Shown: positions 33,960 through 44,999 of the stretch, one piece after another | Layout of the letters: each line of letters starts with the position of its first letter | Numbering within the stretch: the stretch's first letter is position 1 | From: Symsagittifera roscoffensis | Lineage: Eukaryota > Xenacoelomorpha > Acoela > Convolutidae | Direction of reading: 5' to 3' | NCBI RefSeq assembly: GCF_963678635.1 | Contig: NC_087064.1 | Location: 498,001-562,000, forward strand | DNA length: 64,000 nucleotides | Program-made: the position numbers and the translations under genes | Notes under the pieces: generated by a model | The model's input: the letters and a program-made list of their open reading frames with translations, nothing else | Database searches by the model: none | What the model was told of the DNA's origin: nothing

Positions 33960-34547
33960 ATGGAAATACTCAGCCAATGTGGAGAGAGCACAATGAAAGA
34001 CTTTAAGCCATCTCCCATGAATCACGGAAAGGGAAGTGTCGCAGGACAACTAATACCAGTGGAGTATAACCGACTGACAGTATCGGAGGCTGTGTCGATA
34101 GATGAACCCGCCGGTGGATACATGGAGATGTTGGAGTACCGAAACTCGGCTAGAGGGTATGTGATGGCTCTGAAAGACAAGAGTGCCATGGAGGGTTATC
34201 TGGAGACAATGTGCAAGATTCTAAACATTCCGATGGAAGTGAAAACGATATGGGCAAGGAGACGATTGATGCCATGGTTCAGAGCTAACATGACTGCTTG
34301 GTTGTACGAATATGCTAAGAAGCATATGTCGAAGCACGGCAGAGTGTACAGTGAATATCAGCTGGACATTGGAGCAGGAGCTTTCAAGCGAGCTTTCGTG
34401 ACTCATCGGAATGCAGTGACCACCGCTGTGAAAAGAATTTCCAGGACAAGTGAACGTAGTGGAAAGGAGAAGGCAGAGATGTTGAAGGAAGATTCGGAGA
34501 GAAATGTGACGTTGTGTCTCCACAACAGCTTCTGCAGGAACAGATAA
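33960..34547 (+). pseudogene. Last ORF of the giant element, C-terminal part, copy A
   Basis: An open frame of 195 codons in the same frame as the ORF upstream. Conserved blocks: RLTVSEAVSIDEPAGGYMEM, CKILNIPMEVKTIWARRRLMP, and the basic helical AWLYEYAKKHMSKHGRVYSE. Compared with copy B it lacks 2122 bp between ETM and CKIL, joined at a 7-base GACAATG. It ends at TAA 34545-34547; coding-like sequence (RVEEQKCWRTASNSVRIA) continues in frame to about 34700, and copy B is sense at this stop. Function unknown. Confidence 0.6.
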
Positions 34548-35461
34548 TCTAACGTGGATCCCCTATCTTGTTGCAAACAGAGGGTAGAAGAGCAGAAGTG
34601 TTGGAGGACTGCTTCCAACAGCGTCAGAATAGCTAATGATGTGTTGCAAGACACAGAAACTGAAAGTGCAGAGTCAGTGTCACAGGAGGAAGAGATAAAA
34701 CATTGACAAGAGGCAAAAAGAAGGAAGATTAGAAAAATTTAGAAGTTTTAGAACTTCTAAAGACTTGTTTTATGTGTGTGAAAAAACTCAAGTGAGAAGC
34801 CAAGCAACCAAGTTGTAATTGAAAAATGAAACATTCAGTTGAGTTTTGAACATTAAAGAATTTGTTGCATTTATAAATTTGCATTTTGATTTTTAGTTAA
34901 GTGGCTTTAGAGACACTTATTATTCATTTAGAAAGGCTTGAGTAAAGAGTATATTTAAATATTCCAGCCTGCATGATTGTTTTTAATCTATTAGGACAAC
35001 TGAACCTTTTGTGGTGATATGAAAGGCTTGGGTAATCTCTCGAAGAGGGAGATTATTTCATTGCTCTTTCTAACCACAGAGTTTTTTAGTTCAGGACAAT
35101 AACCAGCAAGATTTCCGAAGGGAAGGAGCATAGTAGGATAATTTTAGTTTGTTGGTTGGCAGGACTGTCCTGCAAACCAGCATCTTTTAAATCTAGGAGA
35201 AGAAGTATTTAATCAAGACATTGACATTGGAAGTCAGAAAAGATGTTTTTAGCTTAAGTCATATCCTCAATGTGCAGATTAATGAAGAAATTTGAAGGCT
35301 ATAGTGATGTAGTATGATGCCATTTATATTCTGCAGTGATCCGATATGACACGGATAAAAGTAATTTCGTGCATTTTGTAAATTCTGTTCGATGACACTG
35401 TACCTATTTTTTGAACATTGCGAGATTCAATGAGGACATTGACCGGACTGTCCGTGGAGTA
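34548..35461 (+). other. 3' end and 3' UTR of copy A
   Basis: After residual coding sequence (to about 34705) it is AT-rich and non-coding. A short inverted repeat, AGAAGTTTTAGAACTTCT (about 34741-34758), is conserved in copy B near 37427-37444. Bases up to about 34890 have a counterpart in copy B; 34891-35461 do not. No match to the leader was found, so there is no direct LTR. It ends at the TGTGACATTCG terminus at 35462. Confidence 0.6.
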
Positions 35462-36729
35462 TGTGACATTCGACCAGAATGCGCCAAAATGCAGATTCGG
35501 CAAATTCGAGATTTTAGCAGCGAACCTTCCGAATTGGCGGTTTTAAGAGATTAACAACGTTATTGGGACGATTAGTCAAACGGTGAAGGCTAGAATATTC
35601 TGGTGTTTCAAATTTTTAAATTTTCGAAGTATGACGTCATATTTCTGAGAAACGTCAGAAATGGCCATTTTGGCAGAAAACCGGAGAAAAACACAACAAC
35701 ATTAGTCGCGATAGCGAGAACGACGAAGATTGTGATTGAAAAACAACGACACATCGCAGAGTTAGCAGAGACCGTTCCGAGTTGCAACTATTGTGTCGCT
35801 ACAATAGTTGCAAGGCTCCCAAGAATCCAAATTGAACAATAATTTTAAAAGTTAATTTTGTAATTTTTCTGTTATGCACGGAAAATCAGATCTGAACCCA
35901 TTTTATAACGAACTTCACTACTCTACATACCAAATAGTCAAGGTTAGTCTGCTCTTCTGTTTTTTAAGGTAGGAACTCAAAACTCTTACTCAGATAGCTG
36001 TAGCTTGGCTCATTTTTAGAGAAAAAAGTAACAAATCGGTCGCGCCTTAGATATGGACTGGTTTTGTTTGTTGAAACGCTGAGCTGAGCCTGCGCTGAGA
36101 GTTCGGCTATCACTTTCCAACTATTTTATATCTTACCGCTTCGTTATAATTTTTGGGCTATCCTATAGGAATGTCAGACAACGGTGAAGGGTGGAATACA
36201 GACAGCCTTCCGGAAGGAGAATAAAGGCCTTATTTCCCCGGATTCAGGAATCCGGAGGGGTCTCGGGACTGGAACTTTTATTATCTTATATAAACTTTTA
36301 GCTTCCCTGTCATGTCCGGAGTTGAATTTAATTAACATCTGAATTCATTTTGCTAAAATGAGAAGCTAGGAGTTGGGGGCAAAGGGTTGATCAATCTTCG
36401 ATGGAGATGATGATTTTATCTACTGAACAAAAATAATAATATTTCAATAAATAGTAGTAGCCCTGATTTTAGGAGTGACCTCGTGGTCTGGGGATACCGA
36501 GACCCAGTCATGAGTTCACTATTTCTGCATGTAATCTAGTTAATCTGAGTGTTTTGACCGAAGCCGAAAGCAGTAACGTTTTTGCCGACCCGATGTTAGA
36601 AAGACCACCGAAAGTACTGGCTTGGTAGAATCTGTGAAAAGCATGTAGAGCTCTGTTTAGAAGTTGGCCGGTCGTCTTAGAACCTAGCTTTATTTTTCGT
36701 CGATACGTATCTTCCAGGCGAATGTTACA
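35462..36729 (-). mobile_element. TGTRACATTCG repeat, reverse copy at the 3' end of copy A
   Basis: Reverse orientation relative to 13714-14581: begins TGTGACATTCGACCAGAATG and ends CCAGGCGAATGTTACA. It is 1268 bp long because of about 370 bp of extra sequence at about 35818-36185. It includes a 13 bp perfect hairpin (35782-35794 with 35801-35813, TTGCAACTATTGT arms) and a TGACGTCA at about 35631. Together with 13714-14581 it brackets copy A in inverted orientation. Confidence 0.8.
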
Positions 36730-37240
36730 AGGGCTACCACAACTTAATGAATTATTAATGTTTTTGTTCAGTGGATAAAAATCATCATCTCCATCAAAGA
36801 TGGACCAAACCTTTCCCCCAACTCCTAGCGTCTCATCCTCGTAAAATGAATTCAGATGTTAATTAAATTCAATTCAGGACATAACAGGGAAGCTAAAAAT
36901 TTGTATAAAATAATATGATTTCCAGTTCCGAGACGGCCTTGCAACTATTGTAGCTACACAATAGTTGCAACTCGGAACGGTCTCTGCTACTGCTGCTTTT
37001 CTCCGATTCTGATTCTCAAGTTTTTCGTTGTTGTCGTTGTCGCAACTAATGTTGTTATGTTGTTTTTCAGGTTTTTCTCCAAAATGGCCGTTTTTCACGT
37101 TTCTTAGAATTTTTACGTCATCATTTCGAATTTTTAAAATTTAGTAATTTCCGAATCCTTCAGCCTTCACAATTCGTCTAATCGTCTGAATAACGCTCTT
37201 AATCCTTCAAAACCACTAATTCGGAAGGTTCGCTAACTAA
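36730..37240 (+). mobile_element. TGTRACATTCG repeat, partial copy at the 3' end of copy B
   Basis: Starts within the repeat (GGGCTACCACAAC) without its outer end and reads through the GATGGACCAAACC, TTCCAGTTCCGAGAC and hairpin segments to TTCGGAAGGTTCGCTA. There the last about 65 bases are missing and copy B begins. The join lies at a shared GATTTTAG, so the missing inner end and about 570 bp of copy B's 3' UTR were probably lost in one deletion. Orientation relative to copy B matches that of 35462-36729 relative to copy A. Confidence 0.75.
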
Positions 37241-37492
37241 AATCAAAATGCAAATTTATAAATGCAACAAATTCGTTAATGTTCAAAACTCAACTATTTG
37301 TTTCAGTTTTCAATTACAACTTGGTTGCTTGGTTTCTCACTTGAGTTTTTTCACACACATAAAACAACTCTGAGTTTTAACTTCTTCTTTTCGTCATTTC
37401 TTTGTTTCTCCTCTTTTTGTCGTTTAGAAGTTCTAAAACTTCTAAACTCTTCTAATTTTCTTTCTTTTTGCATCTTATTTTCCGGCCATTTG
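37241..37492 (-). other. 3' UTR of copy B
   Basis: AT-rich counterpart of 34700-34890. It retains the AGAAGTT...AACTTCT inverted repeat and ends at the repeat junction near 37241. No ORF. Confidence 0.6.
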
Positions 37493-37991
37493 TCAATGTT
37501 CCATCTCCTCCTGTGACACTGACTCTGCACTTTCAGTTTCTGTGTCTTGCAACACATCGTTAGCTATTCTGACGCTGTTGGAAGCAGTCATCCAACACTT
37601 CTGCTCTCCTACCCTCTGTTTGCAACAAGGTAGGGGATCCACGTTAGATTCTCTGTTCCTGCAGAAGCTGTTGTGGAGACACAACGTCACATTTCTCTCC
37701 AAATCTTCCTTCAACATCTCTGCCTTCTCCTTTCCACTACGTTCACTTGTCCTGGAAATTCTTTTTACAGCGGTGTTCACTGCATTCCGATGAGTCACGA
37801 AAGCTCGCTTGAAAGCTCCTGCTCCAATGTCCAGCTGATATTCACTGTACACTCTGCCGTGCTTCGACATATGCTTCTTAGCATATTCGTACAACCATGC
37901 ACTCATATTAGCTCCGAACCACGGCATCAACCGTATTCCCGCCCACATCCCCCTCACCTCCATCGGAATGTTCAGAATCTTGCACATTGTC
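37493..37991 (-). CDS. C-terminal part of the last ORF, copy B
   Basis: Homologue of copy A 34203-34700, here open to TGA at 37493-37495. It holds CKILNIPMEV, the basic AWLYEYAKKHMSKHGRVYSE block and a Cys-containing tail ending ESVSQEEMEH. The stop that truncates copy A is absent, so the natural C-terminus is visible. The frame is open upstream into the copy-B-only segment (Gly/Asp-rich HNSGDGGSCDGD). Function unknown. Confidence 0.55.
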
Positions 37992-40113
37992 CCAAAAAGA
38001 TCCAAATCTTCTAGACAATCCAGCTTCTGCAACTGCTCCCCGCTGGCGTCTCCCGTCCACTGCTCTCCCCCACTTGAGCCTCCAGCTATCGCATCTCCAT
38101 CACAACTCCCACCATCACCACTGTTATGGGCCGTGATGAGTCTGGCAAACCCATGGAGAGCAGCTATCCAGAGTCCCAGATCAACACCAGATCACCAGGT
38201 CCGCCAGGTCCGCAGCAAGCAGTGGCAGGGAAACCCGTCATGCGTCAACATGATGCTCCTCCAATTACGCCCTCCCGAAGCCTCCAGCAATGGTTCCAAC
38301 CCCATCACCACTCGGTGGACGCCATCGCTCTCGTCCACTGCACTGCAATCTGCTACGGTTGATCCTCTCTGCCTCCGTTTCTCAAAATCACTGAAGCTCT
38401 CACTCACGCATCCCACGAACCCCCCTCCCAGCATCGACTCCAACTCCTCCCCCGCTCTCCCGAACTGCTGAGCAACTCGCAAGACTCCTCTGACACTCTC
38501 GCCAGTCCCCAACACCCCGGCACTGAGAAGGCCCGATCTCGCACTCTCCACATCCACAGTCACGAAATGCACCGGGCATCCGCTCCTGCACATTGGAGCC
38601 AATGCCGATCCCACCAAACATCGTGCTCCTGATGGTCCACGACAAGTCTCACCGTGTCTGATGCTCATCCCCGCCTCGATCACCCCCCTCCATTTTCCCA
38701 CGTGCTTCCGCTCAGTCCGCAAAACTCCCGGAACACCTCCACACCGATGGCTGCGACCACCCCACGTCTCCGTTCCAGATTCAATAGTGACTCTAAAGAA
38801 CCAAACATGCTGTAGAATCTTAGTGCAGTCACTAGATTCACCTCGGTTCCTCCATGGCAATCTGCGACCAGTTCCGTTTCCATCCTTGCTTTCTTCACGA
38901 CGTTCCCAAACAATATCGTCAACTGCTTGTGTTGTCTCTCTAGGGTTTTCACACAATCCAGACCTCCACAAATATGACCTTCCAGTCCACAGACTTCCGC
39001 CAGACAGCTACCAGGTTTGACTCAGTCTTCTGGTCCCCAGCCAGGCAACTCCACAATGTTGTCATCAAGTTGTAATTGAAGTTAAGGTCTTGCCAGTTGC
39101 AATCTGAATTCAACTCCTTCTGCACCACCTGTGTCGCTCGCAATATCGAATCAGCATTCGGGATCGGGCACCATGATGTTTTCATCAGTTCCCACACTAC
39201 CATCAAGCTCGTTCTCAGTAATTCATCTGGTATCCCAACCTAAACTCCACTCTTTTGTCGGATTTTGTTACGGAAGGTGCAGTCACCTCTTCTTACAAGA
39301 CTAGTCCCAATTTGGTCTGCGAGTTAGTAGCGCCCTTAATCGTTACAATTCTCGACGTCCAGAATCTTAGCAACACTGATTGCTCGTAATCAAAGAAGCA
39401 ATCACCTATGTCCTCACTCAGGAAAGGGTTGTACGCTATCCCTATGACTCCGGACACGTAGCTGTATGACTTCTTCCTGATCGGTCCACAGTAGTCACTG
39501 GATTTCGACAGTGCCCCCATAGATTGTTTAGTGAGTCTCAGCTCCTTGTTTGAGAGTCTCCTGGTTTCGTCTATTTTTCTCATGGGCTCTATCTCTTCAG
39601 GTTCTTTCATATTCACCCTCATCGGCTTGCTTTGATGCATATCCAGCAAAGCTAGCGAGTAAGGCTTTTGCTCGTTCATCGCCCTCCCTCAGCATCTTGA
39701 CACATGTGATCAATGCTGGCACTGAAATCTGCTCTATCATGAATCAAATGAAACAGAGAGCGTCTCTCCGCTTCGCGCACGCTACTGCTGCTCCCTCTTC
39801 GATTATCAGATCCCTCAGGTTAGTCATAAGGAAAACCTCTTCCTTTGAGCTTTTCCTTTCTTCTGAGTCATATTCCCCGCGAGTCAATCCCATCATGCAC
39901 CATGCGAACCTCAGTTGTAACTCGGTTCTCACGTAGGGTACTGCCATGAGAGCGTGTTTTCTTGGCGTAGTCCTCATCTCTTCTGCAAAGTACCTCATTA
40001 CCACTGCTTTCCATGGAAGGCTCACCAATTGATCCATCGTTTCTGCCTGCATCTCAGACGACGCTTAACTCCCGTACGCTTTCTGCCTGAGGGTGGTGCC
40101 TTGCAGCATTGTC
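37992..40113 (-). pseudogene. 2122 bp coding segment present only in copy B
   Basis: Bounded by the 7 bp direct repeat CATTGTC (37985-37991 and 40107-40113). In sense order, several open stretches read as one broken protein: 40052-39744 (LPWKAVVMRYFAEEMRTT), 39679-39293 (RKKSYSYVSGVIGIAYNPF), 39206-38949 (NYNLMTTLWSCLAGDQKTE), 38952-38680 (LTILFGNVVKKARMETELV) and 38971-38192 (FVTVDVESARSGLLSAGVLG). The 3' part is GC-rich and Gly-rich. No known domain recognised. Confidence 0.55.
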
Positions 40114-41256
40114 TCCAGATAAATTTCCATGGCACTCTAGCCGAGTTTCGGTACTCCAACATCTCCATGTATCCACCGGCGGATTCATCTATTGACACAG
40201 TCTCCGACACTGTCAGTCGGTTATACATCACTGGTTCTAATTGTCCTGCGACATTTTCTCCTTTCCGTGGTTCATGGGAGACGGTTTAAACTCTTTCATG
40301 GTGCTTTCTCCACCTTGGCTGAGTATTTCCATTTCCAAAATTGCTCCAGTCAGAGTGCGGTCACTCCTTTTGGATTTATAACCGGTTGAATTTATCCCTG
40401 CCATGAGAATGGGTGGCACCATTGCTACATCAATTAACATTTTGTCCGTGCCAGGCAATTGATAAACACCTTGTCCCAAATCCATGACCTCTGCGACTCG
40501 TTTTCTTTTCGCTGAATTGACAGCTTTTATCGATATCTCCGAATCTACTTTCGTCTTTCCTACTCTCCTCGGTATCACTTTGCTGCCTAATTTCATCTTC
40601 ATCTCGTTGATGTTATCAATCACCAGTTTCGATTGCATCGTTCCCTTCCTGGGCGTTGACAGATATACCACCTCTCCTTTATCCTCCTGCGGTGTCATCT
40701 TGATGGGAGAGTTCGCTTCACTTTCATCAGTGGCTGAGTCAATCAACAACTCACTCAATCTCCCTTCACACTCATCAAGTTATTCATTGACTTCCCGCAT
40801 CAATGGTCGGTTAAGACCTACTTTCAAAATGGACTGAGTCCCGTAGCTCTGAACTACTGTCCAGACTTCCTCCATGAACGCCACTCTGTCCAATCTACAT
40901 CCCGTCCTATTCTCATGGTCTCGGTAATGTACTTCCCACTCTTCTTCGGGCAACGTTCCCAAGAAAGGTACTCTGGCAGAGCCTTCTATCCTTCTTCTCC
41001 TCGGTGATTCCATGAGGAGTCATTGTTCGTTATCTTTTGAATTAACCGGTGAGCTGCTCTCTGGCAATTCCCGTTTCTTTTCTGTAAAGGCCGACGGAGG
41101 TTCCAGTGTCGAAATGCCTTCATCTGCTGGCTCAGTCGCCTCAAACGTATTCGCGTTGTTCCCAAAATCACTGAGGAAATTGAAATCCAGGCTGAATATT
41201 CCTCCTGTCGATGCCTTGTCATCTTCCCTATCAGCTTGGTCTGTAGCTTGTTGCAT
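40022..41256 (-). pseudogene. Unrecognised acidic/basic ORF, copy B
   Basis: Counterpart of copy A 32990-34160 in three open stretches: 41256-41020, 41013-40780 and 40758-40237, followed by 40231-40022. It keeps ARVPFLGTLPEEEWEVHY, LDRVAFMEEVWTVVQSYG, VVYLSTPRKGTMQSK and AKRKRVAEVMDLGQG. It reads Tyr where copy A has a stop (INSTGYKSKRSD), showing that the 33 kb and 34 kb ORFs of copy A were one protein. Frameshifts at about 41015, 40770 and 40240. Confidence 0.6.
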
Positions 41257-42290
41257 GGGTTCCTCCGTTCAACGGCTTCCTCCCTGCCCATCATCTCCTT
41301 CTGACGTATCTTTTTTCGAGCTTAAGGGTCCTTGCTTTTCAGTCTCGGCCCATTCCGGAAATTTCGGTATGATCAGTGTGCCGGCTGATTTATCTTCCTC
41401 ATCTCTATGGACCACTTTGATTTCCTCACAGCCAAAGGGTGCCAGAAAGGTTCTCGTCTGCAGCGTTCCTCCTACCGTCAACTCCGGTTTCACACTAGTC
41501 AGGATGAAGGAGGCCTGAGACAGATCGGTCCTGTCTCTCATCTACATAGGCGCTAAGCCTAACCCCGCCCATTCCTCATCAAATCCTCCAGGCTTGGGAG
41601 TCGCGTCGTTGCTTATTCGCCTTCTCGTCGCTTGATCCGTGTAGGCAAATCGTGTATACTAAAGCACGGCAGCATTCCTCCCCACAAAGTATGGATCCAT
41701 CGTTCCCACGAATTTCCCTACCCTCCTTTCATTGGTATCAAACGCTCTCGCCCTAGGAGTTTGTACTACGGAGACTGCTCCTAACAACATCCTTCTTATC
41801 AGGGGGAACTCAGGGATTTCGGCAGCTTCTCGTAATCACCCCAGTCTCTCGTCTCTTCTCTCACCTTGTGATATGCTGCAGTGAGACGAGGAACTCTGGT
41901 TTTTTCACCATTCGTCTTATCATAGGGTCTTTGATTCCAGAGCTTCGAAAACAACTCGATGTGCCCTCTCTCTACTTCTCCCATTCAATCATGGAAGTGA
42001 TCGTCAAAGTTGATGACTGTCATCTCTGGCTCTGATATTCTCACAAACAACAGATCTTCACTCATGAGCTCCCGCATTGTGTGTTGCTCACACCAGTTCA
42101 GCGCACTACTGTCCACTGCTGATATGAGGTTCAGGTGCAGCACCGACCTCCTATACGCTTCCACCTTAACATCAGGGAACACAAACGTGACTGCTGGTCC
42201 ATAAATCACTGTAACAAACACCGTGGCTCCTCTGATCAACGCTAAGGGATCGGTCCTCATAGCCAAGCTTAGATCGGTTAGTAGGGGCAT
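41257..42290 (-). pseudogene. MPLLTDLSLAMRTD ORF and decayed continuation, copy B
   Basis: ATG at 42290-42288, one base after the TAG (42294-42292) of the upstream ORF, with a TGA in its own frame just upstream, so this ATG is a genuine start. It runs 102 codons to 41985, where a stop replaces a Cys codon of copy A, then continues as 41984-41799. Further decayed pieces end at 41541-41269 (LTSVKPELTVGGTLQTRTFL). No family recognised. Confidence 0.55.
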
Positions 42291-42291
42291 G

Positions 42292-43092
42292 CTAATGTCG
42301 TCTCACGTCTTCTTCCCTTTCGATAGTCTCATCTTCTCCCGTTCCAAAGCGATTTTGCTGTAAGAGATACTGGATAAGAGTGTGTCTTAGGTCTCTTATC
42401 TTATTCCACGAGTCCGTGGCTTCTTCATGTCGAATCTCCTCACATTCTCTCTCATCTGCTCTGGACAACGCGTTAGTTTTATTAGTCCTCCCAAGTTTCC
42501 GTGGGTAATCGCAATCAATGTTACAAGCCCATCTAACCGCAGGTTCTGAACTCCTTTGGTGAGCAGTATCACCGGTCCCTTCACGAAACATTCTGCTCCA
42601 AACGTCACGAACAATTGATACTTCCACTACTGCTTGGAGGAATTCCTTTATCAAGTAATGAGAGACTTTCGGGTAAATTTTTGCCAAGAAGGACGCGGTC
42701 CATCCGGCTCCCAATCCTTCCAGCATGCTATCTGTCCGTTCAAAGCCTTCTTCCCTCTTCATTTTCTGGGTTCAGAAGGTTTCCAGGGTAATCTGGCACT
42801 TTCTGTTCACAAATTCGGCCGTCTTTTCTTCAGCATTTTCCGCCAGGTTCACCTCCTTTATCAAGTAAGCATGGATCTTCTTGATTATTAATGGGCCATG
42901 CTCAAAAGCATCTACACCCAATGCCGCTACTCGAGGAGTTAGATGTAGCCACTGGTTAGCAGCCTCCGGTTTGGTTCTCAAAACCAGCGCCTCCAAGTGA
43001 GCTCGAGTCTCCTGGGAGTTTTTCCTTCTCCCTTTTTCTCCTGTCGCTTCCATTCCTCGGAACCATAAGTCGTTTGACATCGCTACGATCAC
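42292..43092 (-). pseudogene. Helical C-terminal part after second SGNH-like segment, copy B
   Basis: Open stretches 43092-42772 and 42762-42292, with a frame alternative at 42614-42396. They match copy A 31200-31969 (RVAALGVDAFEHGP, MLEGLGAGWTASFL, FVTFGAECFVKGPVILLT). The end (EDETIEREEDVRRH) includes about 28 bases missing from copy A and leads to the start-stop junction with the next ORF. Confidence 0.55.
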
Positions 43093-44224
43093 TCAATGGT
43101 CGTCACCTATTCCCGGTTTAAGTTTGAGCTGTCGATTGAAATTGGACAGTTCCAACCCCAGCACCTCGTCCAACACTAGCATGTGTAGCGCATGGTCCTT
43201 GAATCTTCTCATGGCGTTAGAGATATCTGACCACACCGCAGGTAGCTCAGCCCTGAGTAGTCTCAGTTTCTCCATCTTTATCATGCAATTTGGGGCCGAT
43301 ATGATTACATCATACTTCCCTTCCGAAAGCAAGGTCACGGTCGCATACACGAATTTCAACCCTTCCGGGAGACATGCATACCCCGGAAACAGCGCGAACA
43401 CCACTCTCGGTGTCACCTTGGTGAAGGACCCCTCCTTAATCGCATCCACCACTTCACCCATTGACTCATTCAGTCTGCTCAGAGAACCTTTACTGTGTAG
43501 ATGGTCATTTATGCCAACGAACACGATCGTGATTGTGTTCATGTTCGCTGTGTTTGTACCCCGATAGCCAGTGACACGGATTGCAGTAGGTCCAGATCGA
43601 CCGCTGCCAACATTGTGACGTCCGGCCAAAACAGAACCGGGGGGTGTCTTCAGCTGCCTGAACATCTTCACATATTGTCCAATCGGCGCCCTCGTTATCA
43701 GAAATCTTCCCGGTCTCTCTTCTCGATTCCCCTCATCGTGATTCAATCTCACGTCCTGCAATGGTCTTGCGTTCACTGGTCACATTGTATTTTTAGAGGG
43801 CAGTCCCTGTAGGTCAGCAAATCTCAAGGCCGTCGGGGAGCTGAAGTTTATGCCAGCGGCTATTAACCAGTCTACGCCTTTTATCGAGTATAGCCTCGAT
43901 CCATTCAGCATCCTCCTATCATCCTCAGCGAGGCTCACCCTCTGGAGTACAGCTTCATTAGTTCATCTTTGTACACATGCCAGGGAGATGGTATGGGCCT
44001 TGACCACATCAATGAGCGTCTGGCCGGGCGTCTCTCCTCTCGACTGGTACTTGTCGTCTCCGATCTCGTGTCTGATCTAGAAGTGCTAGTTGTCTCTTCC
44101 ATCGGGTTGACAGGCCCTAGTCTTCTCCTTGGATGAATGGTCCTCCTCATGGGCGCTTCTCCCAATCCTTCTTGAACGTCTGTTCTTTGACCTGGCTCGC
44201 TAGAGCTCTGCTGTCTATATTTCG
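43093..44224 (-). pseudogene. Linker and second SGNH-like segment, copy B
   Basis: 43776-43093 is an open frame of 227 codons: PGRFLITRAPIGQYVKMF, LAGRHNVGSGRSGPTAI, TIVFVGINDHLHSKG (G-x-N-D, block III-like), VVFALFPGYACLPEGLKFVY, FKDHALHMLVLDEVLGLEL and a terminal GIGDDH. It lacks the about 180 bp with the block-I-like KIMIVANSEF of copy A. 44224-43935 is the low-complexity linker. Together the two copies suggest a degenerate SGNH fold; the evidence is motif-level only. Confidence 0.5.
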
Positions 44225-44987
44225 TCACGGCCGGGACCGTCCCCAGCGTGTTTCCAGGTTTGGAGGCACAAAGGTGATAATTACCGGTTCTTTCGATGCT
44301 CCCTCCTCCTTTAGCACCCCTGTGTCAAATAGTTCTACTTCCAACTCATCCAATCGCCCTTGGAAGACTCCGTTCAACCAAGCCTGTCCTTCTATACTAT
44401 CGAAGTGAATGCCATCCGTGGTCAGCCTGGCCTGATCCATAGCTCTCAACTCATGTTCGATGTCCATGAGGATCATCCTTCCGGCATTCCGACATGCGAG
44501 ATTCCTCAAGATTTTCTTCCATCTGACTACTCCTTCGTTGTGCCTTCTCCCTGTTCCTTGCATTCGTTGGCACAGTGCAAACAGTCAGTACCGCGCAGTT
44601 AAACTTCTGCCAGAGAGTAGTAAACAAGCACACCATCATTGATTTCCATAGTGCCTCTTCCTCATCTAAGCTTCTCGAGATGTTGTTCGTCCCAACCAAA
44701 ATCATCACATTGGGGATTCTCTCTGGGTTCATCAACTCTACCATCCGAAATAACTGGGTTATCGTCCCGCCTCCGAAGGCCATCACCGTGGTGACCCAAG
44801 AGGTCCTCAAATTCGAGAGTACTCTGACTAAGCTATCTCCCAGTATCAAATGTGATGTCCCCAGCGGTGGCTGCTGCAGGTTTAAACGAGTTCCAGAGTT
44901 GAAGCAAGCTCTCGGATCTGTCTCCGGGACTCCCGTGAAGTTATATCTCAACTGATTGTTCTTTTGTACGTCTTTTAACCGTGACAC
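44225..44987 (-). pseudogene. SGNH hydrolase domain 1, copy B unit 1
   Basis: 44987-44451 encodes the leader and blocks I-III: SHLILGDSLVRVL (nucleophile Ser present), MAFGGGTITQLF, MILVGTNNISRS. An 11-base loss then shifts the frame, and 44563-44225 encodes the rest including TTDGIHFD (block V Asp and His). All four catalytic positions are present but in two frames. The identical frameshift occurs in unit 2 (47708-48371), so it predates the duplication. Confidence 0.85.
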
Positions 44988-44999
44988 TTTCTTCGTTCG

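Larger units (their letters stand above)
14582..35461 (+). mobile_element. Giant Ty3/Gypsy-type retroelement with macro and SGNH domains, copy A
   Basis: 20.9 kb of sequence homologous along most of its length to copy B on the opposite strand (37241-64000). Order: leader, coiled-coil pre-gag, gag with two zinc knuckles, protease, RT remnant, RNase H, long spacer, integrase, acidic region, macro domain, non-coding gap, helical ORF, SGNH hydrolase, second SGNH-like segment, three or more unknown ORFs, 3' UTR. PR-RT-RH-IN order places pol in Ty3/Gypsy. Ordinary Gypsy elements are about 5-10 kb; giant ones such as Ogre and the planarian Burro elements are known. No direct LTR pair or primer-binding site could be identified. 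Many stops and frameshifts show it is inactive. Confidence 0.9.

Noticed and set aside
32916-34547. Envelope glycoprotein in the 3' ORFs
   Set aside because: No signal peptide, Cys-rich ectodomain, furin-like site or transmembrane anchor was seen in these acidic/basic ORFs, so env was not called.
37541-38471. Plus-strand ORFs opposite the last ORF of copy B (37542-37793, 37673-38014, 37968-38471)
   Set aside because: They are antisense shadows. The minus-strand frames match copy A proteins and carry the conserved blocks.
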